In this document: positions 26,660 through 35,873 of the stretch, piece by piece
Position numbering within the stretch: the first letter of the stretch is position 1
How the letters are laid out: each line of letters starts with the position of its first letter
Source: Algoriphagus sediminis
Lineage (GTDB): Bacteria > Bacteroidota > Bacteroidia > Cytophagales > Cyclobacteriaceae
Direction of reading: 5' to 3'
Length of the DNA: 64,000 nucleotides
NCBI RefSeq assembly: GCF_030403435.1
Contig: NZ_JAUEPH010000001.1
Location: forward strand, 124,001-188,000
Made by a program: the position numbers and the translations under genes
Notes under the pieces: model-generated
Told to the model about the DNA's origin: nothing
Database searches by the model: none
The model's input: only the letters and a program-made list of their open reading frames with translations

Positions 26660-27276
26660 AGATTTTTTAAGTGTTCTTGTTCATTGGCTTTTTCTAGCCT
26701 GAATGTTCCATCTCCTAACTCCTGAAGTAAATATAGACACAAGTTGTTGTGTGGAAAATTATCCATATATCTCAAGTCATAGTTCAAAATCAGGCTTAGG
26801 AAAATCCGCATGGCTCTACCATGCATGCAAACAAGAAGTGTCTCCCCTTCTGCTTTTTTTAGTTTTTCTATCCCAGGTTTCATTCTACTGGCTACTACAT
26901 TTGGACTCTCTCCGCCTTCGATAGCATAATCCAAATTGCCCATTTGCCACTGGCTAAGCATATGCTTGTAATACTCTCCCTCTTCAGGAGTCATCGGAGT
27001 TCCTTCATATTTCCCCCAAGAAATTTCATTTAACTCTGGGAGCTCCGTGGTCGGTATATTTAAATCGATAAAATTCTGAATGGATTGCCTGGTTCGAATC
27101 AGCTCAGTATGATAAAGATGATCAAACTTCACATTCTTATAAGCTTCAAAAAAGGCTTTGGCTTGTTTCTGTCCTGTCTCATTGATCGGAGCGTCTATCC
27201 CACTTCCCTGAACAACCCCTTTAAGGTTAAAATCAGTTTGACCATGACGGACTAAGTATATTTTTTTTGGATTCAA
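26656..27276 (-). CDS. Histidine phosphatase (phosphoglycerate-mutase-like) family protein
   Basis: A 206-residue cytoplasmic enzyme with the catalytic LVRHGQTDFNLKGVVQG, GKYEGTPMTPEEGEYY and second histidine in LLVCMHGRAMRIFLSLIL. The family includes phosphoglycerate mutases, alpha-ribazole phosphatase and broad-specificity phosphatases; sequence alone does not decide. The start is TTG at 27276: an in-frame TAG lies two codons upstream (minus-strand order CAA AAT TAG AGA ATC TTG), and no ATG precedes the RHG motif, so a TTG start is forced. Confidence 0.9.
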   Translation of the reverse strand: MNPKKIYLVRHGQTDFNLKGVVQGSGIDAPINETGQKQAKAFFEAYKNVKFDHLYHTELIRTRQSIQNFIDLNIPTTELPELNEISWGKYEGTPMTPEEGEYYKHMLSQWQMGNLDYAIEGGESPNVVASRMKPGIEKLKKAEGETLLVCMHGRAMRIFLSLILNYDLRYMDNFPHNNLCLYLLQELGDGTFRLEKANEQEHLKNL

Positions 27277-27283
27277 GATTCTC

Positions 27284-27291
27284 TAATTTTG
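27284..27291 (+). promoter_or_regulatory. Candidate -7 promoter element of the menaquinone cluster (TAATTTTG)
   Basis: Exact TAnnTTTG match 33 bp upstream of the thioesterase ATG, giving a leader of about 27 nt. A TTTG at 27266-27269 is only 14 bp upstream, shorter than the usual spacing of about 19-21. It would drive the three genes to 30643. Confidence 0.45.
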
Positions 27292-27324
27292 ATAGGTAAA
27301 TTAAGTGCATTTCTATTTCAATCC

Positions 27325-27747
27325 ATGACATTTCGGACAATACCCTCCCTCGACCAATTAAATAACATGAGTAGCAACACAATGGTCGATCATTTAGGGA
27401 TAACTTTCACTTCTATCACCGAAAACACCATAGAAGCTACCATGCCTGTGGATGCTAGAACCAAACAACCCATGGGCTTGTTACATGGAGGAGCAAATGT
27501 AGTACTGGCGGAGACTTTGGGAAGTGTTGCAGCTTCGCTGACAGTAAACATAAAAGAAAAAAGTGTAGTAGGATTAGAAATCAATGCCAACCATATTAGG
27601 TCTGTTAGAGAAGGATTGGTTCGGGGTGTTGCCTCTCCCATTCATTTGGGTGGAAGCACCCAAATCTGGGAAATCAGAATATTCAATGAGGCAGAGAAAT
27701 TGACCTGCATAAGCCGATTGACAATGGCGATTTTAGACAAGAAATGA
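27325..27747 (+). CDS. menI: Hotdog-fold thioesterase, probable DHNA-CoA hydrolase
   Basis: A 140-residue PaaI/YdiI-type thioesterase with the hotdog active-site stretch GLLHGGANVVLAETLGS, where the Glu acts in catalysis, and VVGLEINANHIRSVREG typical of 1,4-dihydroxy-2-naphthoyl-CoA hydrolases. Context supports this: it leads a cluster with isochorismate synthase and MenD, and overlaps the former by four bases (ATGA). The start is the ATG at 27325; an in-frame TTG at 27289 overlaps the -7 element. The substrate is inferred from the neighbours; other small acyl-CoA thioesters remain possible. Confidence 0.82.
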   Translation: MTFRTIPSLDQLNNMSSNTMVDHLGITFTSITENTIEATMPVDARTKQPMGLLHGGANVVLAETLGSVAASLTVNIKEKSVVGLEINANHIRSVREGLVRGVASPIHLGGSTQIWEIRIFNEAEKLTCISRLTMAILDKK

Positions 27748-28961
27748 GAGAATCAACCCTTACTAAATCTCTTAATCAAAGGGAGTTTTTGACTCGTGTT
27801 TTCAAAATAAATTTCCAGAAGGATCTCCCGTTTGCCATTTGGCGAAAGCCAAAATCAGATAATCTTGAATTAGTACTGGGAAGTGAAAGACCTCTCAAAA
27901 AGGTGAATCTCGAACTTGAAGAATTACCAGCCGGTTTTATCGTTCATCCATTCGGAGATCAGGAAAATCAGGAAGCCTTCTTTATAGATGCTGCTAACTA
28001 TATTCAAGTAAAATTAGATCAACCCATTTCACCCGAAGATTTACCGGAATTTATAGCTGGAGGTTCAGAAAATAAAGATGAATTAAATTCTATTTTTGAG
28101 TGGTTTCAAAAAACAAAAAATGGACTTTCACCTGAAAGCAATTTGGGAAATGGGGAAAGTCAGAAACATTATGAAAATCTGGTAAAACTGGGGATTAAGG
28201 GAATAGAGAAGGGTGACTTCGAAAAGGTGGTGCCTGCCCGGACAAAACGAATTCCTTTGGATTCTTCTTTTGATTTGATGGCCAGTTTCGAAACCATGTT
28301 GAAAAAGTACCCCAATGCATTTGTGAATTTCTTTCACCTCCCCGGAATAGGAACGTGGTTAGGAGCAAGCCCTGAAATTCTAATTGAGACCAAACAAGAT
28401 CACTTTTATACAATGTCCCTGGCAGGCACTCAACCAGCCTCCGGAGACAATCCTGTCCGATCAGTCGCCTGGACTCAAAAAGAGATTGAAGAACAGGCTT
28501 TGGTCAGTCGTTACATTGTCGATTGCTTTAAAAAGATAAGGCTTAGAGAATATGAAGAGCATGGTCCTAAAACAGTTCAGGCTGGATCACTGCTACATTT
28601 GAGATCCGACTTTAAAGTGGATATGAAAGCCACCAACTTCCCCCAGCTCGGGTCAGTTATGTTAAAGCTCCTTCACCCCACCTCGGCAGTATGCGGAATG
28701 CCCAGGCAAAAGGCACTGGATTTTATAGCTGAGAATGAGCAATTCGACAGATCCTTCTTTGCTGGGTTTCTAGGCCCTGTGAATATTGGAGAGGAGACTT
28801 CTATCTATGTAAATCTGCGCACAGCCTCCTTGACAGGAAAGGAAGCCATAGTATATGCCGGTGCTGGTATTACGGAGGATTCTGACCCTGAAAAGGAGTG
28901 GGAGGAAACGGAGCTGAAATGCGCTAACATTGGCAAAATCCTTATCAACCCGAAAGAATGA
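27744..28961 (+). CDS. menF: Isochorismate synthase (menaquinone pathway)
   Basis: Converts chorismate to isochorismate, the first committed step of menaquinone synthesis. The 405-residue protein carries the chorismate-binding C-terminal domain: FEKVVPARTKRI, NFFHLPGIGTWLGASPEIL, MSLAGTQPASGD, LLHPTSAVCGMP and AGAGITEDSDPEKEWEETELK. The N-terminal third is variable, as usual. Its ATG overlaps the stop of the thioesterase gene and its stop overlaps menD, so the three are coupled. An EntC role in siderophore synthesis is unlikely given menD alongside. Confidence 0.94.
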   Translation: MRESTLTKSLNQREFLTRVFKINFQKDLPFAIWRKPKSDNLELVLGSERPLKKVNLELEELPAGFIVHPFGDQENQEAFFIDAANYIQVKLDQPISPEDLPEFIAGGSENKDELNSIFEWFQKTKNGLSPESNLGNGESQKHYENLVKLGIKGIEKGDFEKVVPARTKRIPLDSSFDLMASFETMLKKYPNAFVNFFHLPGIGTWLGASPEILIETKQDHFYTMSLAGTQPASGDNPVRSVAWTQKEIEEQALVSRYIVDCFKKIRLREYEEHGPKTVQAGSLLHLRSDFKVDMKATNFPQLGSVMLKLLHPTSAVCGMPRQKALDFIAENEQFDRSFFAGFLGPVNIGEETSIYVNLRTASLTGKEAIVYAGAGITEDSDPEKEWEETELKCANIGKILINPKE

Positions 28962-30643
28962 TTATAGAGTCAGTCAGTCATCTGGTGGCTCTATGCGCTA
29001 AGAACGGAATCCGACATGCGATTCTGTCCCCAGGGTCTAGATGTGCACCTTTGACCATTGCATTTGCAAGGCATCCCGAAATCAGTACCAAAACCGTGTC
29101 TGACGAAAGATCCGCAGCTTTTATTGCCCTTGGAATGGCCCAGCAAACCGGGGAACCTGTCGTGCTTGTTTGTACCAGTGGATCAGCGGCTTTAAATTAT
29201 TTTCCTGCCATTGCTGAAGCTTTTTTTCAGCAAATCCCCTTACTTATTCTTACTGCAGACAGGCCGCCTGAGTGGATCGATCAGTACGATGGACAAACTA
29301 TTTTTCAGGAGGAGGTATATGGAAAGCACGTTAAAAAATCCTTCGTTTTTCCTTCTTTGGATAACTCAGATACCTCCATTGAAAGTGCAATTAATATTTC
29401 TACTGAGGCCATTTATTTGGCGAAATCTTTTCCGAAAGGCCCTGTTCATATTAATCTACCCTTTCGAGAGCCTTTTTATCCAGAAGAAGGTCAAGAGTTG
29501 ATTTTGCCTGAAACAAAACTTCAAATTCAGCCAACATCCAAGGTGAATTTGAACAAATCGACCAAATCGTTCTTGGAGGAAAATCTCCCAAGGTTCAAGA
29601 GAATTATGATTGTGGCGGGTCAATCCAAACCAGATCCGGAAACTGAAGAAATCATAATGAGATTATCCACCCAAAAGAATGTTGTGGTGGTCACTGATGT
29701 TATTTCTAACTTTCAATCAGAGTTCACCATAACCCAACATGATCATTGGTTGGGAAGCTCCAATCTAACTCAAAACCTAAAGCCGGATTTAATTTTAAGT
29801 TTTGGAATGTCCGTCATTTCAAAGCCCTTAAAGCTCTTTTTACGAAGTACTGATGCGATAAACTGGCATATTCAAGAATCAGGAAAGGCACGTGATCCCT
29901 TCCAAAAACTCACAAAAACGATTCATGCATCTAATTCCTTTTTCTTCTCATGGCTTTTTAAAAATCTTGAGCCTTTATATTCTGAGTTCAAGGAAAAATG
30001 GACAAGCTTAAACCAAAAAGCGAAGGCTGCACTCCCTAAGATTCTTGAAACCGCTGATTTTGGGGAATACACTGCTTTGGCAGAAATACTTCCAAAAATT
30101 CCGAAAAGATCCAAGGTTCATCTCGCCAATAGTATGGCCGTGAGATATGTGAATTTCTTAGGCCCACTTGATCAAGAGATCATTTGTAATCGAGGTACTA
30201 GTGGAATAGATGGTAGTAATAGCACCGCCGTTGGTTGTTCTTTGGTCACTGATGAAATGGTTACATTGATTACAGGAGATATGGCTTTTTTCTATGACAG
30301 GAATGCTTTCTGGCAAAATTACACCAAGCCAAATCTCCGAATAATCGTGTTAAATAATCATGCCGGCGGAATCTTCAGACTAATCAAGGGACCTTCCTCC
30401 CAACCAGAGTTGGAGGAGTATTTTGAAACTTATCAACCACTTTCAGCAGAAAGTCTGGCGCATGAATTCGGTTTTGAATATAATTTGGTCAATGAGCGCG
30501 ATGAACTTAAAAATACTATAGCCGATTTCTTCTCTCCATCCGAGCACCCAAAAATCCTTGAAATTCAATCTGAGAGCAAAAGAAACGCCGGAATTTTATC
30601 CGGCGTGAAATCTAAAATGATCGAAGCTCTTTCTGAAAATTAG
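28958..30643 (+). CDS. menD: 2-succinyl-5-enolpyruvyl-6-hydroxy-3-cyclohexene-1-carboxylate synthase
   Basis: A thiamine-diphosphate enzyme joining isochorismate with 2-oxoglutarate in menaquinone synthesis. The 561-residue length and the motifs fit: ILSPGSRCAPLTIAF, SDERSAAFIALGMAQQTGEPVVLVCTSGSAA (two conserved pieces of the pyrimidine-binding domain), NRGTSGIDGSNSTAVG and the ThDP-Mg segment LITGDMAFFYDRNAFW with NNHAGGIFRLIKG. The start overlaps the previous stop (ATGA). Later menaquinone genes (menB, menC, menE, menA) are not in this window. It ends in a four-base overlap with the convergent GH16 gene, with no terminator between them. Confidence 0.96.
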   Translation: MIIESVSHLVALCAKNGIRHAILSPGSRCAPLTIAFARHPEISTKTVSDERSAAFIALGMAQQTGEPVVLVCTSGSAALNYFPAIAEAFFQQIPLLILTADRPPEWIDQYDGQTIFQEEVYGKHVKKSFVFPSLDNSDTSIESAINISTEAIYLAKSFPKGPVHINLPFREPFYPEEGQELILPETKLQIQPTSKVNLNKSTKSFLEENLPRFKRIMIVAGQSKPDPETEEIIMRLSTQKNVVVVTDVISNFQSEFTITQHDHWLGSSNLTQNLKPDLILSFGMSVISKPLKLFLRSTDAINWHIQESGKARDPFQKLTKTIHASNSFFFSWLFKNLEPLYSEFKEKWTSLNQKAKAALPKILETADFGEYTALAEILPKIPKRSKVHLANSMAVRYVNFLGPLDQEIICNRGTSGIDGSNSTAVGCSLVTDEMVTLITGDMAFFYDRNAFWQNYTKPNLRIIVLNNHAGGIFRLIKGPSSQPELEEYFETYQPLSAESLAHEFGFEYNLVNERDELKNTIADFFSPSEHPKILEIQSESKRNAGILSGVKSKMIEALSEN

Positions 30644-31755
30644 GGTTTTTGGAAAACTCTAATGTAGTCCACCCTCATTTCTTGTGGGAAAATGGTACTC
30701 CCATCAGGGTTTCCGGGCCACCTTCCTCCTACTGCTACATTCATTATAAAGAAGTGAGGTTTATGAAACTCCTCAAGGTCCCCAGGGGTGATATCTATGA
30801 CGTGATATTCTACATCATCTAGAAGCCACCTAATCTCTCGCTCATCCCATATAATGGAGTATACATGAGGTTCATCTGAGAGAGTCCCATACTCAAGTTC
30901 AGTGCTGCCACCATAATTCGCATAATTACCATTGCTGTCCCAGTGTACAGTGCCATGAACCGTGCCGTCGTTATTGTTCGTACTCCCACCTACCATTTCC
31001 ATGATATCTATTTCACCACAGTTTGGCCAGCCAATTTCATCAATATTCTCACCAAGCATCCAAAGCGCAGGCCATAATCCCTGACCTTTAGGCATCACAG
31101 CTCTAATATCAATCCGCCCATAGGTGAAGAACTGTTTGCCTTTAGTAATTAATCTGGAAGAGGTATAAGTTCTTGTTCCTGCACTTTCGGGCTTAGCAGT
31201 GATGGTCAGAAAACCATCTTCCACTTTTGTGTTTTCTTCTTTGTAAAACTGAAGTTCATCATTTCCCCAACCACAGAGTCCTGGACAGCCATCACCAATT
31301 TCATAAGTCCAATCATCAGACAAGGCAGTCCCATCAAATTCATCTCTCCACACCAACTCATAGTCAGGATAAGAATCTGGAGTCTCATATCCTGTGTTTG
31401 GATCCAGCCCCATTCTTTCATTATTCATGATGATCCGCTCAATAGCAACCACAAAGTTATCCTCTGCAGAATGAGCCTGAACCACAATCGAATATTGGCC
31501 TTTTTCTTTATACTGAAGATTAGCCGAATTACCATCTACCCTGTTCGGGATTGATCCAGATTCTCCCCAGTTTACTTTGAAAAAGAGCGCATTGTCTGCT
31601 GTGAAATCTAACACAACAATACCATCACCAATAAACTCTACATCGATTTGTAAATTGGATGGGTCAGGGGTAGGAACAGGATCATTAGGTTCAGATCCTC
31701 CGCAGCTTACAAGTAAAAGAATTAAAAAGGCCGCGGGAAATAGTCTTCTGCACAT
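30640..31755 (-). CDS. GH16 beta-glucanase (laminarinase-like), lipoprotein
   Basis: A 371-residue protein with lipoprotein signal LLLVSC (Cys18), then a beta-rich region resembling a PKD-like domain (about residues 35-110), then a GH16 catalytic domain: WRDEFDGTALSDDWTYE, the active-site ExDxxE motif in CGEIDIMEMVGG, and HVYSIIWDEREIRWLLDD. It ends with the usual PQEMRVDYIRVFQ. The motif spacing is that of laminarinases/lichenases rather than kappa-carrageenases or agarases; beta-1,3-glucan is the likely target but unproven. A 23-bp palindrome lies 4 bp before the start codon. The XRE regulator gene lies just upstream on the same strand. Confidence 0.92.
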   Translation of the reverse strand: MCRRLFPAAFLILLLVSCGGSEPNDPVPTPDPSNLQIDVEFIGDGIVVLDFTADNALFFKVNWGESGSIPNRVDGNSANLQYKEKGQYSIVVQAHSAEDNFVVAIERIIMNNERMGLDPNTGYETPDSYPDYELVWRDEFDGTALSDDWTYEIGDGCPGLCGWGNDELQFYKEENTKVEDGFLTITAKPESAGTRTYTSSRLITKGKQFFTYGRIDIRAVMPKGQGLWPALWMLGENIDEIGWPNCGEIDIMEMVGGSTNNNDGTVHGTVHWDSNGNYANYGGSTELEYGTLSDEPHVYSIIWDEREIRWLLDDVEYHVIDITPGDLEEFHKPHFFIMNVAVGGRWPGNPDGSTIFPQEMRVDYIRVFQKP

Positions 31756-31758
31756 ATC

Positions 31759-31781
31759 TTCAGGAAATTTAATTTCCTGAA
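31759..31781. promoter_or_regulatory. 23-bp perfect palindrome abutting the GH16 start codon
   Basis: Arms TTCAGGAAATT (31759-31769) and AATTTCCTGAA (31771-31781) around a single central base. It ends 4 bp upstream of the GH16 ATG. There is no T tract on the minus strand after it, so it does not look like a terminator of the upstream XRE gene. It may be an operator or an mRNA hairpin next to the start codon. The adjacent XRE regulator is a natural candidate binder (inference). Confidence 0.55.
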
Positions 31782-31819
31782 ATTATAAAAAATTCGATAA
31801 ATAAAAAGTGTACTACGAG

Positions 31820-32620
31820 TTAGTGATTTAATGCAAAAGCGGAAGGACTTTTCCTTCCGCCATCATTTACTAGCCAAACCATAAAGGCTAATTGCCCAAT
31901 CTCAAAGAGAGTGAAAGTAATCAAGCCGATTACAGTTCCAATCACAGTTACGAACAGTACTCCTGTTATAATTGCAAGTACACCTAAGATCATAGCAACA
32001 TTGGACCAAAGGTTTTTGTATTGCAGAAAGCCAAATCCAAAGAGAATAAAGCCCAAGCCAACGCTGATTAATTTGACCACAAAGTAATCCTCCAGTAGAA
32101 AAGGAGAGGCAGTGAAAGAAATAATATCCACCGTAATCCAAGATGCATTCAGGCCCAAAAGAACCCAAGCCCCTATGGCGAGAACATTATTCGGAATCAC
32201 CTTGGCAATGTGAATGTAACCAAAAAGAAAAAGTGAATAGAAAACCAGTACTGCAAGCTTTACCGGAATATATCCCTCGGTGTAAAAACCTATTCCTTCC
32301 ATTATTTCTGCATCCATGGCGATCTCGAAAAAGGATAGAATGAAATATATTATTCCACCTACAAAACCTGACATGATCCATTTTTTGCTGCTTCCTAGGT
32401 CCAAAGAAGCCTCGGATTTCTCATCTTGATCTGACCATTCTACCCCAAGGGCTTCAAAGAGTGCTTTGACCGTGTAGCTTCTTGGAGTCACCTCTCCTGC
32501 TTCGATACGCTGAATGGTTCTTACATTCAAATTGCATTTTTCGACCAACTCTTCCTGAGTCCATCCTTTTGCTTTTCTCAATTCGGAAATTCGCTTTCCT
32601 AACTTCGGCTGTTTCATTGT
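31820..32620 (-). CDS. XRE-family regulator with C-terminal membrane domain
   Basis: A roughly 266-residue protein. Residues 1-65 form a Cro/CI-type helix-turn-helix (GKRISELRKAKGWTQEELVEKCNLNVRTIQRIEAGEVTPRSYTVKAL). The rest has about six hydrophobic segments, from WIMSGFVGGIIYFILSFF to IGQLAFMVWLV, so the regulator is tethered to the inner membrane, a layout common in Bacteroidota. Start choice: MKQPKLGKR at 32620 is nearest to the domain; ATGs at 32641 and 32701 are in frame, but the 32701 codon overlaps a direct repeat that looks regulatory. Targets may include the GH16 gene 65 bp downstream, as an inference from position. Confidence 0.85.
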   Translation of the reverse strand, partial: TMKQPKLGKRISELRKAKGWTQEELVEKCNLNVRTIQRIEAGEVTPRSYTVKALFEALGVEWSDQDEKSEASLDLGSSKKWIMSGFVGGIIYFILSFFEIAMDAEIMEGIGFYTEGYIPVKLAVLVFYSLFLFGYIHIAKVIPNNVLAIGAWVLLGLNASWITVDIISFTASPFLLEDYFVVKLISVGLGFILFGFGFLQYKNLWSNVAMILGVLAIITGVLFVTVIGTVIGLITFTLFEIGQLAFMVWLVNDGGRKSPSAFALNH

Positions 32621-32692
32621 TAATAGTTTTTGATTTGCCATAGCAATTTCTTCTATTGATGAAAAACAAAGGACGAAAACCACTCGGATTTC

Positions 32693-32711
32693 ACCCGACA
32701 TTTACCCGACA
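32693..32711. promoter_or_regulatory. Tandem ACCCGACA repeat upstream of the XRE regulator gene
   Basis: Two identical 8-bp units, 32693-32700 and 32704-32711, spaced exactly 11 bp start to start, one helical turn, so both face the same side of the DNA. They lie 73-91 bp upstream of the preferred XRE start. This is a candidate direct-repeat operator, perhaps autoregulatory. Confidence 0.4.
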
Positions 32712-32790
32712 TAGGCGCTTAAAGGCCATATGAAGCATTTTTTCGATATTTAATTTAAGAACCGATCAATCATGAAATTATCAAATTCTC

Positions 32791-35736
32791 CTATTTTTTA
32801 AGCGCATCCCAGAGAATCTCCACAGGATGAAATGCACTTCTTCCCGTTCCATCAGCTATCTGGTGACGGCAAGATGTACCTGGCGCGGCAATTATTTCAT
32901 CTTCCGAACTTTCTCTCACAGCTGGGAAAAGCACCAACTCCCCTACTTGCTGACTTACCTCGTAGTGCTCCTTTTCATATCCAAAACTTCCTGCCATTCC
33001 GCAACATCCGCTTGGAATGATCTCCACAGAATAGTTATCAGGTATGGATAAAATCTTTTGAGTCCAACTCAGGGAGGAAAGTGCTTTTTGATGGCAGTGA
33101 CCATGAAGTTTAATCTTCTTCGATTCAGATGAAAACAAACTAGAATCAATATTTCCAGCTACTATTTCCTTACCTAAAAACTCATCCACTAACTGTACAT
33201 GAAACTTCAGCTTTTTCGCTGCATCCAAAAGGTCCGGGCTCACTATTCTCGGGTACTCATCCCGAAAACTTAAAATCGCTGAAGGCTCCAAACCGATCAA
33301 AGGAGTATCTCCGTCTATGAGTTTCTCGAAAACCCTGACATTGGCCTCTGCATGCTTTTTAGCTTTTTGCAGCAGTCCTTTGGACAAAGCTGATCGTCCA
33401 CTTTCCTCATGATCTACCACCTTCACTTCATAGCCTAGTCTCTTCAAAAGAGAAATAGACTTGATACCAATTTCAGTGTCGTTATAATTAGTGAATTCAT
33501 CTACGAAGAAAAAGACAGACTTACCTTGGCTTTGCCCGCTGGGCAAAGAATCATAATTCCTTTTATACCACTGCCGCAAGCTGATAGCACTTATGGCTGG
33601 CAAGTTTCGCTCAGTTGCCACTCCCAAAATGGATTTTAAAATCCCTCCCGTCAGTGAATTCCTAAGAAAGAAATTAGCAATCCCTGGAGTAGCTGAACCC
33701 AATCGATTCAACTCATTGATGTAAGCAAAAGCTTTTGAGCGAAGGGGTATACCGTGAGTTTTTTGATACTGATAAAGAAATTCGGCTTTCATACTTGACA
33801 TATCCACATTGGATGGGCATTCGGCCGTGCAGCCTTTACAGCTCAAACATAAATCCAGTGCCTCCTTAATCTCCGGATGATCAAAAGCATTCTCTTTTTT
33901 ATCCTGAGTTAAAAATTCTCTGAGGGTATTGGCCCTCCCACGAACAGTGTCTTTTTCATTTCGAGTAGCCATATAGGAGGGACACATGGTTCCGCCTGAT
34001 CCTGGCAATTTCCGACAATCCCCAGATCCATTGCATTTTTCAGCCATCCGCAGGATTCCTCCCACCTGATCGAAATCCAAAACTGTATCATGCACCGGAG
34101 TCTCCATTTCAGGTTCATAGCGAAGGAACTCATTCATAGGGGCGGCATCCACGATTTTGCCAGGATTAAAAATATTTTTTGGATCCCATGTGTATTTGAT
34201 CCTACGGAAAAGCTCGTAATTCTTTTCGCCCACCATTAGCGGGATAAAAGCTGCCCGTACTCGACCATCACCATGCTCCCCCGAAAGAGATCCTTGATAT
34301 TTCTTCACCAGCTTCGCTGAGGTCTCAGAAATCTTAAAAAAATCATCTACCCCTTTCTTCTTCTTTAAATCCAAAACCGGCCGCAAATGAATCTCCCCTG
34401 CTCCGGCATGTGCGTAATGAACTGGCTTTTGATCGAAATCCTCCATGAGCTTATCAAACTCATCGATGTAATCGGCTAGATCTTCGATATCCACCGCTGT
34501 GTCTTCGATACAAGCCACAGCCTTCTTATCGCCTGGAATATTTGCTAAGAGCCCAAGACCGGCAGCCCGTAAAGCCCAGGCCGATGCTACCTTTTCAGTT
34601 TCTATGATTGGAAAACTGTAGCCAAGCCCAGCCTTTTTCAGGTCTTCGACCAAAGCTTTTCCTTTGTCCAGGGCTTCCTCCAAAGTCCTTCCTCGAAATT
34701 CTACCATCAAGATTGCTTCTGGATCTCCCTCCACAAAATATCTGTTCTTTGAATATTCTATACTCTCTTTGGTGCAGTCCAAAATGATCTTATCCATTAA
34801 TTCAACTGCTGTAGCAGGATGTTTCATCGCCACCTGAGCGGCATGCATACTTTGATTGATAGTTTCAAAATGCGCTGCAACAACAATATCAATGGGCTCC
34901 GGAAGAGGGTCTAAACTAATCTTAATTTCAGTGGTGAAGGCTAAAGTTCCCTCCGAGCCTGAAAGTAACTTGCAGAAATTGAACGGCTCCTTCCCTTCAA
35001 AAAGCTCTGCTTTTAGCAATTCATCCACCGCATAGCCCGTATTTCGGCGATGGATAGTTTTCTTAGGGAATTGGGCATGTATCTCGTCCCTGATTTCGGG
35101 ATTATTGAGTTCGTCAAAAATCTGTCGATGGATGGTTCCTTCAAGGTCTTTTTGCCCACATTTTCGGTCAAAGTCATCTTGGCTAATCTCCCCGAAAACA
35201 ACCTTTTTTCCATCACTTAGAATAGTATTCAAGGAAATCACCTTATCCCGAGTCACCCCATAAACGATAGAAGTCGTCCCCGAGGAATTATTGCCGACCA
35301 TTCCCCCGATCATCGCACGGTTTGCAGTGGAAGTAATTGGACTAAAGAAAAGTCCATGAGGTTTTAGAAACCTATTCAACTCATCTCTAACCACTCCTGG
35401 TTGAACCCGTACCCATCGCTCTTTCTTATTGAATTCCAAGATTTGAGTGAGATGTTTTGAGACATCTACGACTATTCCATTTCCTACACATTGACCCGCG
35501 AGAGAAGTTCCCGCAGTACGAGGAATCAGGGAGGTGCCGCTTTCGGTAGCAAAATGAATGAGTTCTTGGATATCCTTTTCGGACTTGGGAAAGGCTACTG
35601 CTAGAGGAATCTCCCGATAGACGGAGGCATCGGTGGCGTAAAGAGTTTTACTTAAGGAATCAAAGCGTACCTCTCCTTCAATTTTTTGGTTTAATTGATG
35701 GAGCGCTCCTTTGATGTCTTTTTGATTGGAAGGCAT
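32791..35736 (-). CDS. FAD/Fe-S dehydrogenase of the YdiJ type (D-2-hydroxyacid dehydrogenase fusion)
   Basis: A 981-residue fusion: N-terminal FAD_binding_4 domain (IPRTAGTSLAGQCVGNGIVVD, GMVGNNSSGTTS), FAD-oxidase C-terminal domain (GSEGTLAFTTEI, YAHAGAGEIHLRP, SGEHGDGRVRAAF), two 4Fe-4S cysteine sets (CNGSGDCRKLPGSGGTMCPS and CLSCKGCTAECPS), and a C-terminal CCG-type region (HGHCHQKALS, GCCGMAGSFGYE). This combines in one chain what GlcD and GlcF do in two. E. coli YdiJ oxidises D-2-hydroxyglutarate and related acids; D-lactate or glycolate is also possible here. The start is the ATG at 35736; an in-frame TTG lies two codons further up. Confidence 0.92.
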   Translation of the reverse strand: MPSNQKDIKGALHQLNQKIEGEVRFDSLSKTLYATDASVYREIPLAVAFPKSEKDIQELIHFATESGTSLIPRTAGTSLAGQCVGNGIVVDVSKHLTQILEFNKKERWVRVQPGVVRDELNRFLKPHGLFFSPITSTANRAMIGGMVGNNSSGTTSIVYGVTRDKVISLNTILSDGKKVVFGEISQDDFDRKCGQKDLEGTIHRQIFDELNNPEIRDEIHAQFPKKTIHRRNTGYAVDELLKAELFEGKEPFNFCKLLSGSEGTLAFTTEIKISLDPLPEPIDIVVAAHFETINQSMHAAQVAMKHPATAVELMDKIILDCTKESIEYSKNRYFVEGDPEAILMVEFRGRTLEEALDKGKALVEDLKKAGLGYSFPIIETEKVASAWALRAAGLGLLANIPGDKKAVACIEDTAVDIEDLADYIDEFDKLMEDFDQKPVHYAHAGAGEIHLRPVLDLKKKKGVDDFFKISETSAKLVKKYQGSLSGEHGDGRVRAAFIPLMVGEKNYELFRRIKYTWDPKNIFNPGKIVDAAPMNEFLRYEPEMETPVHDTVLDFDQVGGILRMAEKCNGSGDCRKLPGSGGTMCPSYMATRNEKDTVRGRANTLREFLTQDKKENAFDHPEIKEALDLCLSCKGCTAECPSNVDMSSMKAEFLYQYQKTHGIPLRSKAFAYINELNRLGSATPGIANFFLRNSLTGGILKSILGVATERNLPAISAISLRQWYKRNYDSLPSGQSQGKSVFFFVDEFTNYNDTEIGIKSISLLKRLGYEVKVVDHEESGRSALSKGLLQKAKKHAEANVRVFEKLIDGDTPLIGLEPSAILSFRDEYPRIVSPDLLDAAKKLKFHVQLVDEFLGKEIVAGNIDSSLFSSESKKIKLHGHCHQKALSSLSWTQKILSIPDNYSVEIIPSGCCGMAGSFGYEKEHYEVSQQVGELVLFPAVRESSEDEIIAAPGTSCRHQIADGTGRSAFHPVEILWDALKK

Positions 35737-35873
35737 TTTCAAAAATAGGTTACTGGAATCTATAAGAAAAGCTCTATTTACCTTTTAGATGATTCGTATC
35801 ACAGGATTAAATAAATTTCAAGGCCATTTCATAAAGGTTTGGAATTTGGATTTTGCAAGTTTTCTTTGTTTCC

